This document shows, in pieces, positions 25,159 through 34,904 of a stretch of DNA of 64,000 nt (its first letter is position 1; each line of letters begins with the position of its first letter). The DNA comes from Curtobacterium flaccumfaciens (GTDB lineage Bacteria > Actinomycetota > Actinomycetes > Actinomycetales > Microbacteriaceae): contig NZ_SNVW01000003.1 of the NCBI RefSeq assembly GCF_004361695.1, positions 124,001-188,000 on the forward strand, read 5' to 3'. The notes under the pieces are model-generated. The model was not told the origin of the DNA. It ran no database searches and saw only the letters and a list, made by a program, of their open reading frames with translations. A program made the position numbers and the translations under genes.

Positions 25159-27051
25159 CTACTCCGGTTCGGTCGTCTTCTCGCCGACCACCTGGTCGTC
25201 GGATGCCTTCGCACCCTCCGCGCCGCTGGACCGTCCGCCTCCGACCACGACGTCGTCCTCGTCGAAGCCGAACGCGATGTCCGGGGCCTCGAGCCGCACC
25301 CGGTCGGCGGACTCGTCGTCGGGCTGCAGCTGCGACTCCCGCTCGGCGGCGACCCGCTTGAGGTAGTTCGACACCTCGTTCTCGGTGGTCTCCTGGTCCC
25401 AGCCGAGCACGTCGGCCATCAGCCGGGCAGCGACGGGGGCAGCGGACTCGCCGCGGTCCCACGCCTCGATCGAGATGCGGGTGCGGCGGGCGAGGACGTC
25501 CTCCAGGTGCAGGGCTCCCTCGTGCGAGGCGGCGTACACGACCTCGGCCCCGATGTAGTCGTCGGCCCCGGGCAGCGGCTCTGCGAGGGAGGGGTCCTGC
25601 TGGACGAGCTGCAGGACCTCGGTCGCGAGGGTGCCGTAGCGGTTCAGGAGGTGCTCGATCCGGACCTTGTGCACGCCGAAGCTCCGCGCGGTGCGGCCCC
25701 GTCGGTTCCACGCGGCCGGGTAGCCCTCGGCGCCGAGCAGCGGGATGTCCTCCGTGGTCGACGCGGGGATCTTGCCGTCCATCGCCGCGACGGCCTCGTC
25801 GATGGCGTCCTTGCCCATCACGCGGTAGGTCGTCCACTTGCCGCCGGCGACCACCACGAGCCCCGGCACGGTGTGCGCGACGACGTGCTCGCGGCTGAGC
25901 TTCGAGGTCTGTTCAGACTCCCCCGCCAGCAGCGGTCGGAGTCCCGCGTAGACGCCCTCGACGTCCTCGCGGGAGAGCGGGACCGCGAGCACCTTGTTGA
26001 CGTGCTCGAGGATGTAGTCGATGTCCGCCGCCGTCGCCGCCGGGTGCGCCTTGTCGAGGTACCAGTCGGTGTCGGTGGTGCCGACGAGCCAGTGCCGACC
26101 CCACGGGATCACGAACAGCACGCTCTTCTCGGTGCGGAGGATCATGCCCGTGTTCGACTGGAAGCGGTCACGCGGGATGACCAGGTGCACGCCCTTCGAC
26201 GACCGCACCTTGAACTGCCCGCGCGTGCCGATCATCGCTTGGGTGTCGTCGGTCCAGACGCCCGTGGCGTTCACGACCTGCTTCGCCCGGATGTCGAATT
26301 TCTCTCCGGTCTGGATGTCGTGCGCGTGCGCCCCGACCACCCGCTCGCCGACCCGGATGAAGCCCTCGATCCGGACCCGGGCGGCGGCGTGCGCGCCGTA
26401 CGACGCCGCGGTGCGGACGAGCGACGCGACGTAGCGGGCGTCGTCCACCTGGGCGTCGTAGTAGGTCATGCCACCCACGAAGGCGTCCTTCTTCAGGCCC
26501 GGCATGTTCTTCAGCACCTGCGACCGGCTGAGGTGCCGGTGGTGCGGGACCCCCGGCGGACGTCCACCGCTCCAGCTGAACACGTCGTACATCGCCATGC
26601 CGATGCCGATGTAGAACCGCTCCCACACGCGGTGGTTGAGCGGGTAGAGGAACCGCACCGGCTTCACCAGGTGCGGCGCGATCCGCTGCAGGAGCAGGCC
26701 GCGTTCGATGAGGGCCTCGCGCACGAGCGCGAAGTTGAGCTGCTCGAGGTAGCGGATGCCGCCGTGCACGAGCTTCGACGACCGGCTGGACGTGCCCGAG
26801 CCCCAGTCGCGGGCCTCGACGATGCCGACGTTCAGGCCACGGGTCACGGCGTCGAGCGCACTGCCCGCACCGACGATCCCGCCGCCGATCACCAGGACGT
26901 CGAGCTCCTTGGTCTTCAGCGCCTCGATCGCGGCCTCGCGTTCGTCCGGGCCGAGCTTGGCCGACGGGTCGAACCCCACCCCCGGTGCGGCTCGTCCGGG
27001 CCGTGCGGGCCTGGTCGCGCTGGACGTACTGGTGCTGCTGGTCGTCGCCAT
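25159..27051 (-). CDS. glpD: Aerobic glycerol-3-phosphate dehydrogenase
   Basis: An FAD-dependent, membrane-associated enzyme oxidising glycerol 3-phosphate to dihydroxyacetone phosphate and feeding electrons to quinones. The FAD-binding motif DVLVIGGGIVGAGSALDAV is near residue 50 and is followed by SSRSSKLVHGGIRYLEQ. The DAO C-terminal domain occupies about residues 440-570. At 630 residues it is longer than E. coli GlpD (501) because of a Ser/Thr-rich N-terminal 40 residues and an acidic C-terminal 60. The ATG at 27051 follows GGAGG by 5 nt. Confidence 0.95.
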   Translation of the reverse strand: MATTSSTSTSSATRPARPGRAAPGVGFDPSAKLGPDEREAAIEALKTKELDVLVIGGGIVGAGSALDAVTRGLNVGIVEARDWGSGTSSRSSKLVHGGIRYLEQLNFALVREALIERGLLLQRIAPHLVKPVRFLYPLNHRVWERFYIGIGMAMYDVFSWSGGRPPGVPHHRHLSRSQVLKNMPGLKKDAFVGGMTYYDAQVDDARYVASLVRTAASYGAHAAARVRIEGFIRVGERVVGAHAHDIQTGEKFDIRAKQVVNATGVWTDDTQAMIGTRGQFKVRSSKGVHLVIPRDRFQSNTGMILRTEKSVLFVIPWGRHWLVGTTDTDWYLDKAHPAATAADIDYILEHVNKVLAVPLSREDVEGVYAGLRPLLAGESEQTSKLSREHVVAHTVPGLVVVAGGKWTTYRVMGKDAIDEAVAAMDGKIPASTTEDIPLLGAEGYPAAWNRRGRTARSFGVHKVRIEHLLNRYGTLATEVLQLVQQDPSLAEPLPGADDYIGAEVVYAASHEGALHLEDVLARRTRISIEAWDRGESAAPVAARLMADVLGWDQETTENEVSNYLKRVAAERESQLQPDDESADRVRLEAPDIAFGFDEDDVVVGGGRSSGAEGAKASDDQVVGEKTTEPE

Positions 27052-27113
27052 CGTCGCCTCCGTGTCAGCGTCGGCGCCGAGGCGTCACCCGTGACGCTGC
27101 ACGGGTGCCACCG

Positions 27114-28235
27114 TCAGTGCTGGTGGTACGGCGCCACGACCACTTCTACTCGCTGGAACTCCTTGACGTCGGAGTATCCGGTCGTCGCCATCGACCGACG
27201 CAGTGCCCCGACGATGTTCGCGCGGCCGTCCCACGTCGGGGTCGGGCCGTGCAGGACGTTCTCGAGCGGGGCGATCGTGCCCACCTCGACCCGGCGGCCA
27301 CGGGGCAGCTCCGGGTGGTGCGCCTCGGCACCCCAGTGGAACCCGCCGCCCGGCGCCTCGGCCGCACGGGCCAGGGCGGTGCCGAGCATGACGGCGTCGG
27401 CGCCCATCGCGATGGCCTTCACGACGTCACCCGCGGTGTCGAGCCCGCCGTCGGCGATGACGTGCACGTACCGGCCGCCGGACTCGTCCATGTAGTCGCG
27501 GCGAGCGCCGGCGATGTCCGCGACGGCCGTGGCCATCGGGGCGTGGATGCCGAGCGCCGCACGGGTCGTCGAGGCGGCACCGCCGCCGAAGCCGACGAGG
27601 ACACCGGCCGCACCGGTGCGCATGAGGTGCAGCGCCGCCGTGTAGGTCGAGGCACCGCCGACGATCACCGGGACGTCGAGCTCGTAGATGAACTTCTTGA
27701 GGTTGAGGGGCTCGGTGTTCTGCGACACGTGCTCGGCGGACACCGTGGTGCCGCGGATCACGAACAGGTCGACACCGGCGTCGACGACCGTCTGCGAGAA
27801 CTCCTGCGTGCGCTGCGGGCTGAGCGAGCCGGCGACGGGGACCCCGGCGGCGCGGATCTCGGCCAGGCGCGCGGAGATCAGCTCGGCCTTGACCGGCTCG
27901 GAGTAGATCTCCTGCATGCGCTTGGTGACGTTGCCGTCGGTGAGCGCCCTGATCTCGTCGTAGTAGGGCGTTGGGTCCTCGTACCGGGTCCAGAGCCCCT
28001 CGAGATCGAGCACGCCCAGCATGCCGAGCTTGCCCATCTGGATGACCGTGGCCGGCGAGGCGACGGAGTCCATCGGGGCGGAGAGGATCGGCGACTCGAA
28101 CGTGAACGCGTCGATCGACCACTGCACGCTGACGTCGCGCGGGTCACGCGTCCGTCGCGAGGGGACCACCGCGATGTCGTCGAACGCGTACGCCCGACGT
28201 CCGCGCTTGCCAGCACCGATCTCGACTTCACTCAC
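27114..28235 (-). CDS. guaB3: GuaB3-family IMP dehydrogenase-related protein
   Basis: A 373-residue TIM-barrel protein without CBS domains. It begins VEIGAGKRGRRAYAFDDIAVVPSRRTRDP, has the substrate-side segment IADGGLDTAGDVVKAIAMGADAVMLG, and ends near VVVAPYHQH. The loop that carries the catalytic Cys in true IMP dehydrogenase (GSICTTR in guaB of this window) reads GGGAASTTR here, so the nucleophile is absent and IMPDH activity is doubtful. The actinobacterial paralogue has no settled function. GTG start with TAGGCT 6 nt upstream, so leaderless. Confidence 0.9.
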   Translation of the reverse strand: MSEVEIGAGKRGRRAYAFDDIAVVPSRRTRDPRDVSVQWSIDAFTFESPILSAPMDSVASPATVIQMGKLGMLGVLDLEGLWTRYEDPTPYYDEIRALTDGNVTKRMQEIYSEPVKAELISARLAEIRAAGVPVAGSLSPQRTQEFSQTVVDAGVDLFVIRGTTVSAEHVSQNTEPLNLKKFIYELDVPVIVGGASTYTAALHLMRTGAAGVLVGFGGGAASTTRAALGIHAPMATAVADIAGARRDYMDESGGRYVHVIADGGLDTAGDVVKAIAMGADAVMLGTALARAAEAPGGGFHWGAEAHHPELPRGRRVEVGTIAPLENVLHGPTPTWDGRANIVGALRRSMATTGYSDVKEFQRVEVVVAPYHQH

Positions 28236-28241
28236 CCGGCA

Positions 28242-28247
28242 AGCCTA
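28242..28247 (-). promoter_or_regulatory. -10 box of guaB3, leaderless
   Basis: TAGGCT on the minus strand, 6 nt before the GTG at 28235. Confidence 0.55.
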
Positions 28248-28319
28248 GCGGTCGTGTCCCCCGGGTGACACGGGCGGCCGGTACAGCGCACGGGTGCGCC
28301 GACGTGCGCGAGCGACGCG

Positions 28320-28508
28320 CTACCGGCGAGGAGCGCGGGCGCGGCGCTTCCGCAGCGCCCGGAGCACCAGGCCGAGCAGGAGCGCCAGCACCACCAGGAC
28401 CCCGAGGAGCGCCGCAGCCACCTTCACGAGCAGTGCGGCACCGACGAAGAGCACGGCGAAGACCAGCCAGACGAGGGCGTCCAGCACGAGGGGTCCGGGG
28501 GTGCGCAC
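28320..28508 (-). CDS. Small membrane protein (62 aa)
   Basis: From the GTG at 28508 (VRTPGPLVLDALVWLVFAVL) the product is two tightly packed hydrophobic helices followed by a strongly basic end RALRKRRARAPRR. No family recognised. Start codon uncertain because there is no clear ribosome-binding site; the upstream in-frame extension is Arg/Pro-rich and does not look coding. Confidence 0.55.
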   Translation of the reverse strand: MRTPGPLVLDALVWLVFAVLFVGAALLVKVAAALLGVLVVLALLLGLVLRALRKRRARAPRR

Positions 28509-28540
28509 GTCCGGAACGATACCGACCCTGCGGGGACGAG

Positions 28541-28553
28541 CCGCGCCTCCAGG
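28541..28553. repeat. Dispersed CCGCGCCTCCAGG half-element
   Basis: Single half of the bipartite palindrome family in the gap between the 62-aa membrane protein and livF. Confidence 0.7.
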
Positions 28554-28689
28554 CCGTCGACGGGGTGGGACGGACGCACGCCGCCCTGTGGGAGGCGGGT
28601 CGCTGCGTGAGGAGGAGGGCCGTGCGGCGCTGAGCGTCAATCGCACGACCCTCCTCGGTGCGGATGTCGCCCCCACAGCGGCACCCACG

Positions 28690-28722
28690 GTCGACCCTGC
28701 CCGCTCAGCGGACAGGGTCGAC
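28690..28722 (-). terminator. Hairpin in a duplicated copy of the livF 3' end
   Basis: GTCGACCCTG pairs with CAGGGTCGAC, with an inner CCGC/GCGG stem. The segment 28690-28730 reads on the minus strand as EDVDPVR-stop, against KDVDSAR-stop of the real livF end. It is therefore a diverged tandem copy placed just after the gene. Confidence 0.75.
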
Positions 28723-28730
28723 GTCTTCGG

Positions 28731-28760
28731 GTCGACTCCCGCTCAGCGAGCGGAGTCGAC
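28731..28760 (-). terminator. Hairpin spanning the livF stop codon
   Basis: GTCGACTCC pairs with GGAGTCGAC, with an inner CGCT/AGCG stem; the livF TGA (28743-28745) lies in this hairpin. Confidence 0.7.
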
Positions 28761-29561
28761 GTCCTTGGCGAGCGTCCCCAGGTACAGCTCGATGACCTTC
28801 GGGTCGTCGGCGAGCTCCTTCCCGGTGCCCGAGTACGCGTTCCTCCCCTGGTCGAGCACGTACCCACGATCGCAGATCTGCAGACAGCGTCGCGCGTTCT
28901 GCTCCACCATGACGATCGACACACCGGCCTTGTTGATCCGGCGCGTGCGGATGAACGTCTCGTCCTGGCGCACCGGCGACAGCCCCGCGGAGGGCTCGTC
29001 GAGCAGCAGCACCTTCGGGTCCATCATCAGCGCGCGTGCCATCGCGACCGACTGCCGCTCCCCGCCGGAGAGCGACCCGGCCCGCTGGCCCTTGCGCTGC
29101 CCGAGGACGGGGAACAGGTCGTAGATGACCTCGAGCCGCTCGGCGAACTTCCGGGGCCGCAGGTACAGCCCCATCTGCAGGTTCTCCTCGATGGAGAGCG
29201 ACGGGAAGACGTTGTTCGTCTGGGGGACGAAGCCGACGCCGGCCTGCACGAGCTTGTTCGCCTTGAGGTTCGTGATGTCCTCGCCCTGCAGGGTCACCGA
29301 ACCCTCACGGATGGACACCAGGCCGAACAGCGCCTTGAGGAGCGTCGACTTCCCCGCGCCGTTCGGGCCGATGATGCCGATGAGCTCGCCCGGGTAGCAG
29401 TCGAGGTCGCAGCCGTTCAGGATGTTCACCCCCGGCAGGTACCCGGCGACGAGGTTCTTGGCGCTGAGCACCGGCTCGCGGTCCAGCGTGGCCGTGCCGG
29501 CTTGCGTCACGTCCGGACTGGAGGCACTGCTCGCGTTCGTGGGGTCCGTCGCGTCCGTCAT
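28743..29561 (-). CDS. livF: Branched-chain amino-acid ABC transporter, ATPase (LivF type)
   Basis: A 272-residue cytoplasmic ATPase of the HAAT uptake family. Walker A is GPNGAGKSTLLKALFG near residue 75, followed by VPQTNNVFPSLSIEENLQMG, the signature LSGGERQSVAMARAL and Walker B VLLLDEPSAGLSP. An Asn/Ser/Thr-rich N-terminal 25 residues precede the domain. The ATG overlaps the livG stop (ATGA). It is last in the operon livH-livM-livG-livF, and its 3' end is duplicated downstream as hairpins. Confidence 0.93.
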   Translation of the reverse strand: MTDATDPTNASSASSPDVTQAGTATLDREPVLSAKNLVAGYLPGVNILNGCDLDCYPGELIGIIGPNGAGKSTLLKALFGLVSIREGSVTLQGEDITNLKANKLVQAGVGFVPQTNNVFPSLSIEENLQMGLYLRPRKFAERLEVIYDLFPVLGQRKGQRAGSLSGGERQSVAMARALMMDPKVLLLDEPSAGLSPVRQDETFIRTRRINKAGVSIVMVEQNARRCLQICDRGYVLDQGRNAYSGTGKELADDPKVIELYLGTLAKDVDSAR

Positions 29562-30442
29562 CGGGTCGCCTCCTGCTCGTCTTCTTCGGCTACTTCTTCG
29601 GCGAGTTCCTCGTAGGTCTCCTCGTTCAGGAGCGAGTCGTCACCGAGGTCGGTGTCGTGGTGCGCACCGAGGTACGCGTCGATGACCGCACGGTCGTCCA
29701 TCACCGTGTCGGCGGGGCCCTCGGCCACGACCTTGCCCTCGGCCATCACGACCACCCAGTCCGAGATGTGCCGGACCATGTGCATGTCGTGCTCGACGAA
29801 CAGCACGGTCATGCCGTCGTCGCGGAGGGACTTGATGTGCCCGAGGAGCGACTGGGTGAGCGCCGGGTTCACGCCCGCCATCGGCTCGTCGAGCATGATC
29901 ATCGTCGGGTCGGACATGAGCGCGCGGGCCATCTCGAGGAGCTTCCGCTGGCCGCCGGACAGCGAGCCGGCGTAGTCGTCGGCCTTGTCGTCGAGCTTGA
30001 AGCGGGCGAGGAGCTCCTCGGCCTTGGCGGTGATCTCCCGCTCGCGCTTCGCCCACACCGGCTTGATCAGCGCGGCGAAGAAGTTCTCCCCCGGCTGGTC
30101 GCGGGCACCGAGCAGCATGTTCTGCATCACGGTCAGGCGGCTGAGCGCCTTCGTGAGCTGGAACGTGCGGACCATGCCCTTGTTCGCGATGTGCGTCGCA
30201 CTCGTCTTCTGCAGCGTCGCACCGTCGAACCGCGTCTTCGCGCCGGGGCTCGGCTTGTCGAACCCGGTCAGCAGATTGAAGAACGTCGTCTTGCCGGCAC
30301 CGTTCGGGCCGATGAGGGCCGTGATCGAGCCGCGCTGGACCTCGAGGTGGTCGACGTCGACCGCGGTCATGCCGCCGAAGTGGCGGGTGACGTCGTCGAC
30401 CACCAGGATCGGGTCGGCCTTGGGGTGGCTGTACTCAGACAC
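29558..30442 (-). CDS. livG: Branched-chain amino-acid ABC transporter, ATPase (LivG type)
   Basis: A 294-residue ATPase with Walker A GPNGAGKTTFFNLLTG, the LivG-specific insert around MVRTFQLTKALSRLTVMQNM, signature LSGGQRKLLEMARAL and Walker B IMLDEPMAGVNPAL. The C-terminal 25 residues are very acidic (NEETYEELAEEVAEEDEQ), an extension absent from most homologues. The GTG start lies inside the last codons of livM (8-bp overlap), and the stop overlaps livF. Confidence 0.93.
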   Translation of the reverse strand: MSEYSHPKADPILVVDDVTRHFGGMTAVDVDHLEVQRGSITALIGPNGAGKTTFFNLLTGFDKPSPGAKTRFDGATLQKTSATHIANKGMVRTFQLTKALSRLTVMQNMLLGARDQPGENFFAALIKPVWAKREREITAKAEELLARFKLDDKADDYAGSLSGGQRKLLEMARALMSDPTMIMLDEPMAGVNPALTQSLLGHIKSLRDDGMTVLFVEHDMHMVRHISDWVVVMAEGKVVAEGPADTVMDDRAVIDAYLGAHHDTDLGDDSLLNEETYEELAEEVAEEDEQEATR

Positions 30443-31421
30443 TGAACGTCAGCTCCTTCTTGTTGCCGAGGAGTCCCTGTGGACGGAACACGATGAGGAG
30501 CATGAGCGCGACGCCGACGAGCACGTAGGAGAACTGCTCCGCCTGCTGCGCGTTCATGATCGAGTTCGGGATGAAGTCACCGGCCAGGGTGCGGATGAGG
30601 AGCCGGAGCACGAAGAACAGCACCGATCCGAGCACCGGACCGAAGACCGTCGCGGCGCCACCGAGGATGAGCGCCGTCCAGATGAAGAACGTCATCGACC
30701 GGCCCATCGCGTCCGGCTGCACCGAACTCGGCAGGACGTAGATGATCCCGGCGATCGCCCCGAGCGCACCACCGAACACGAGCGCCTGCATCTTGTACGA
30801 GTAGACGTTCTTGCCGAGGGAGCGCACGGCGTCCTCGTCCTCGCGGATGGCCTTCAGCACACGGCCCCACGGGCTGCGCATGAGCAGGAACAGCACGAGC
30901 GTGAACAGGGCGACGAGGCCCCACGCCGCGATGCGGATCCACCAGCCGTTGACCCCGTTGTTCGAGTACGTGAACCACAGGATCGTCGTGGTGCCGTCGG
31001 GCAGCGGGCTGAGGGCGTTGAACGGGTCGCGGTAGCTCGACCCGGTGATGCCGTTCGAGCCGCCGGTCGTCGAGGTGAGCAGACTCGAGCGGCCCACCAT
31101 GCGGATGATCTCGGCGCCTGAGATCGTCACGATCGCCAGGTAGTCCCCGCGGAGCCTCAGGGTCGGGATGCCGAGGATGATCGCGAATACGATGGCCACC
31201 AGCAGGGCGACCAGGACCGCCATCACGAACGGCAGCCCGTTGGTGATCGAGATCGCGAAGCCGTAGGCGCCGAGCAGCAGGAACGCCGCCTGGCCCATGT
31301 TGATGAGGCCGGTGAGTCCGAAGTGGACGTTCAGGCCGATCGCGGCGAGCGCGAACGCGGCCGTCGTCGGGGCGAGTGCCTCCTGGGTGAGCGAGGACAG
31401 CAGGTTGAGGATGTAGTCCAT
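30435..31421 (-). CDS. livM: Branched-chain amino-acid ABC transporter, permease (LivM type)
   Basis: A 328-residue permease with about eight to ten helices. The family core is LNVHFGLTGLINMGQAAFLL near residue 30, and the EAA-like loop is LRLRGDYLAIVTISGAEIIRM. The C-terminus RPQGLLGNKKELTFSV is typical. It lies between livH (11-nt gap) and livG (8-bp overlap) in one operon. Confidence 0.93.
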   Translation of the reverse strand: MDYILNLLSSLTQEALAPTTAAFALAAIGLNVHFGLTGLINMGQAAFLLLGAYGFAISITNGLPFVMAVLVALLVAIVFAIILGIPTLRLRGDYLAIVTISGAEIIRMVGRSSLLTSTTGGSNGITGSSYRDPFNALSPLPDGTTTILWFTYSNNGVNGWWIRIAAWGLVALFTLVLFLLMRSPWGRVLKAIREDEDAVRSLGKNVYSYKMQALVFGGALGAIAGIIYVLPSSVQPDAMGRSMTFFIWTALILGGAATVFGPVLGSVLFFVLRLLIRTLAGDFIPNSIMNAQQAEQFSYVLVGVALMLLIVFRPQGLLGNKKELTFSV

Positions 31422-31432
31422 GGCGGCGCTCC

Positions 31433-32854
31433 TTAGCCGATCCGCTCGGCGCGACCGAAGATGCCCTGCGGCCGGAACAGCAGGATGAGGATGAGGATCA
31501 CGAGGGCGGTGGCGTACTTGAAGTCACCGGGGAGCACGAGGTTCGTGAGCTCGACGACGATGCCGATGATCATCGAGCCGACGAGCGCGCCGTACGCGGT
31601 GCCGAGGCCGCCGAGCGTGACCGAGGCGAACATGAGCAGGAGCAGCTGGAGGCCGGTCTGCCAGTTCACGCCGTTGAGCACGAGGCCGAGCATCACGCCG
31701 GAGAGCCCCGCGAGGCCGGCGGCGAGCGTCCACACGAACCGGATCACCCGGTCGACGTCGATGCCGGACGCGCTGGCCAGTGCCGGGTTGTCGGACACCG
31801 CCCGGGTCGCCCGGCCGAACCGCGTCTTCGCGAGGAACAACCCGGTGGCGACGAGCACCACGAGCGCGATCGCCATGGCCACGTAGGACTGCACCGTGAG
31901 GGTGATGCCGGCGAACGTGACCGTCTCGGGGTTGCCCTGCTGGATGCGGACCGTCGAGGCGCCGAAGAAGTACTGGAACGCGTACTGGGCGGCGATCGAG
32001 AGGCCGATCGTCACGATCATGAGCTGCGTCAGGCTGATACGCCTGCGTCGCAACGGCCGCCAGATGCCGGCGTCCTGCAGCCAGCCCGTCGCGGCGCACA
32101 GCAGCGTGACGACGATGCCGGTGAGCCAGATGTTCCAGCCGAGCTGGTTCGCGAACAGGTACGCGAGGAGCCCGCCGAGGGTCACCTGCTCACCGTGCGA
32201 GAAGCTCGACAGGCCGGTCGTGCCGTAGATGAGCGAGAGTCCCACCGACGCCAGGGCGATGAGGAGCCCGAGCCGGATCCCGGAGACGAACTGCTGCCAG
32301 ACGCGGGCGGCGCTGACGCTCGAGGTGGCGTCCGACGTCGTCGCTCCCTGCTGGTCGGACAGCTGGAAGATCTGTCCCGAGTTCGCGTTGAGCGACGCGT
32401 TCACCGTGCGGTCGGCGTCCTTCGCGTCGGTCAGGTACTGGCCCTTCGGCAGGCTGTCCTGGTCGACGCGCACGGTGTAGCTGCCGGCCTGGTCGACCCG
32501 GACCGACCAGCGACCGGTGTCGGTGGTCGTCGCCGTCTGGGCGAAGCCACCGGGGCCCGTGACGTCCACGTCGACGCCCTCGGCCGGCTTCCGCTCCGAG
32601 TCGAGGATCGTGCCCTGGATGCACCCGTTGGTCGGGCTCACCGTGCACGGTTGCGACGACGCCGGGGCGCTGCTGCTGCTGGCGGACGGACTGCTCGTCG
32701 CCGCGTGCGCCGCGGGCGCCACTGCCCAGTCGATCGCGAAGGTGGCGAGGAAAGCGAGGAAGAGTACTGCGGCGAGGACCAGGCGCTTGCGACCTGGCGC
32801 TCCTCGGCGGAACCGGCGCCGCAGCGCTGACCCCGGCGGAGTGATGGAACCCAC
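31433..32854 (-). CDS. livH: Branched-chain amino-acid ABC permease (LivH type) with N-terminal extracytoplasmic domain
   Basis: A 473-residue fusion. Residues 24-45 form a hydrophobic signal-anchor followed by a Ser-rich linker. Residues about 70-165 form a beta-sandwich of the carboxypeptidase-regulatory-like type (CIQGTILDSERKPAEGVDVD, TDTGRWSVRVDQAGSYTVRV), with two Cys (PCTVSPTNGC) that might form a disulfide. Residues about 195-473 are the LivH permease (IYGTTGLSSFSHGEQVTLGG, RRISLTQLMIVTIGLS). Ordinary LivH proteins are about 290-310 aa without the extra domain. The domain would face the binding protein outside the membrane. GTG start after GAGAGG. Confidence 0.9.
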   Translation of the reverse strand: MGSITPPGSALRRRFRRGAPGRKRLVLAAVLFLAFLATFAIDWAVAPAAHAATSSPSASSSSAPASSQPCTVSPTNGCIQGTILDSERKPAEGVDVDVTGPGGFAQTATTTDTGRWSVRVDQAGSYTVRVDQDSLPKGQYLTDAKDADRTVNASLNANSGQIFQLSDQQGATTSDATSSVSAARVWQQFVSGIRLGLLIALASVGLSLIYGTTGLSSFSHGEQVTLGGLLAYLFANQLGWNIWLTGIVVTLLCAATGWLQDAGIWRPLRRRRISLTQLMIVTIGLSIAAQYAFQYFFGASTVRIQQGNPETVTFAGITLTVQSYVAMAIALVVLVATGLFLAKTRFGRATRAVSDNPALASASGIDVDRVIRFVWTLAAGLAGLSGVMLGLVLNGVNWQTGLQLLLLMFASVTLGGLGTAYGALVGSMIIGIVVELTNLVLPGDFKYATALVILILILLFRPQGIFGRAERIG

Positions 32855-34689
<1,835 letters not shown>

Positions 34690-34704
34690 CCCGCTCGACA
34701 CGAC

Positions 34705-34740
34705 ACGCCCCGCTCCGGACGAACCGGAGCGGGGCGTTTG
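34705..34740 (+). terminator. Rho-independent terminator of guaB
   Basis: ACGCCCCGCTCCGG and CCGGAGCGGGGCGT form a perfect 14-bp stem with a 5-nt loop, followed by TTTGTGTG. Confidence 0.92.
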
Positions 34741-34904
34741 TGTGTCTGCTCAGATTCATCACGGGTCTGTAACGAAACCCCCAGGGGTGGACGATCGACA
34801 CACGGGCGAAACACATCCGATCTAGCTTTCTCGACATCCCACGTGGAGGACGCCGCGCTCGACCCGATGCGGCTCGGCCTCCGCGCAGAGAAAGGGCTCC
34901 ACGG

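Noticed and set aside
34760..34785. GlnR/AmtR-like nitrogen control site upstream of livJ (ATCAC and GTAAC/GAAAC words)
   Set aside because: The words are present but their spacing does not fit a known consensus well enough.
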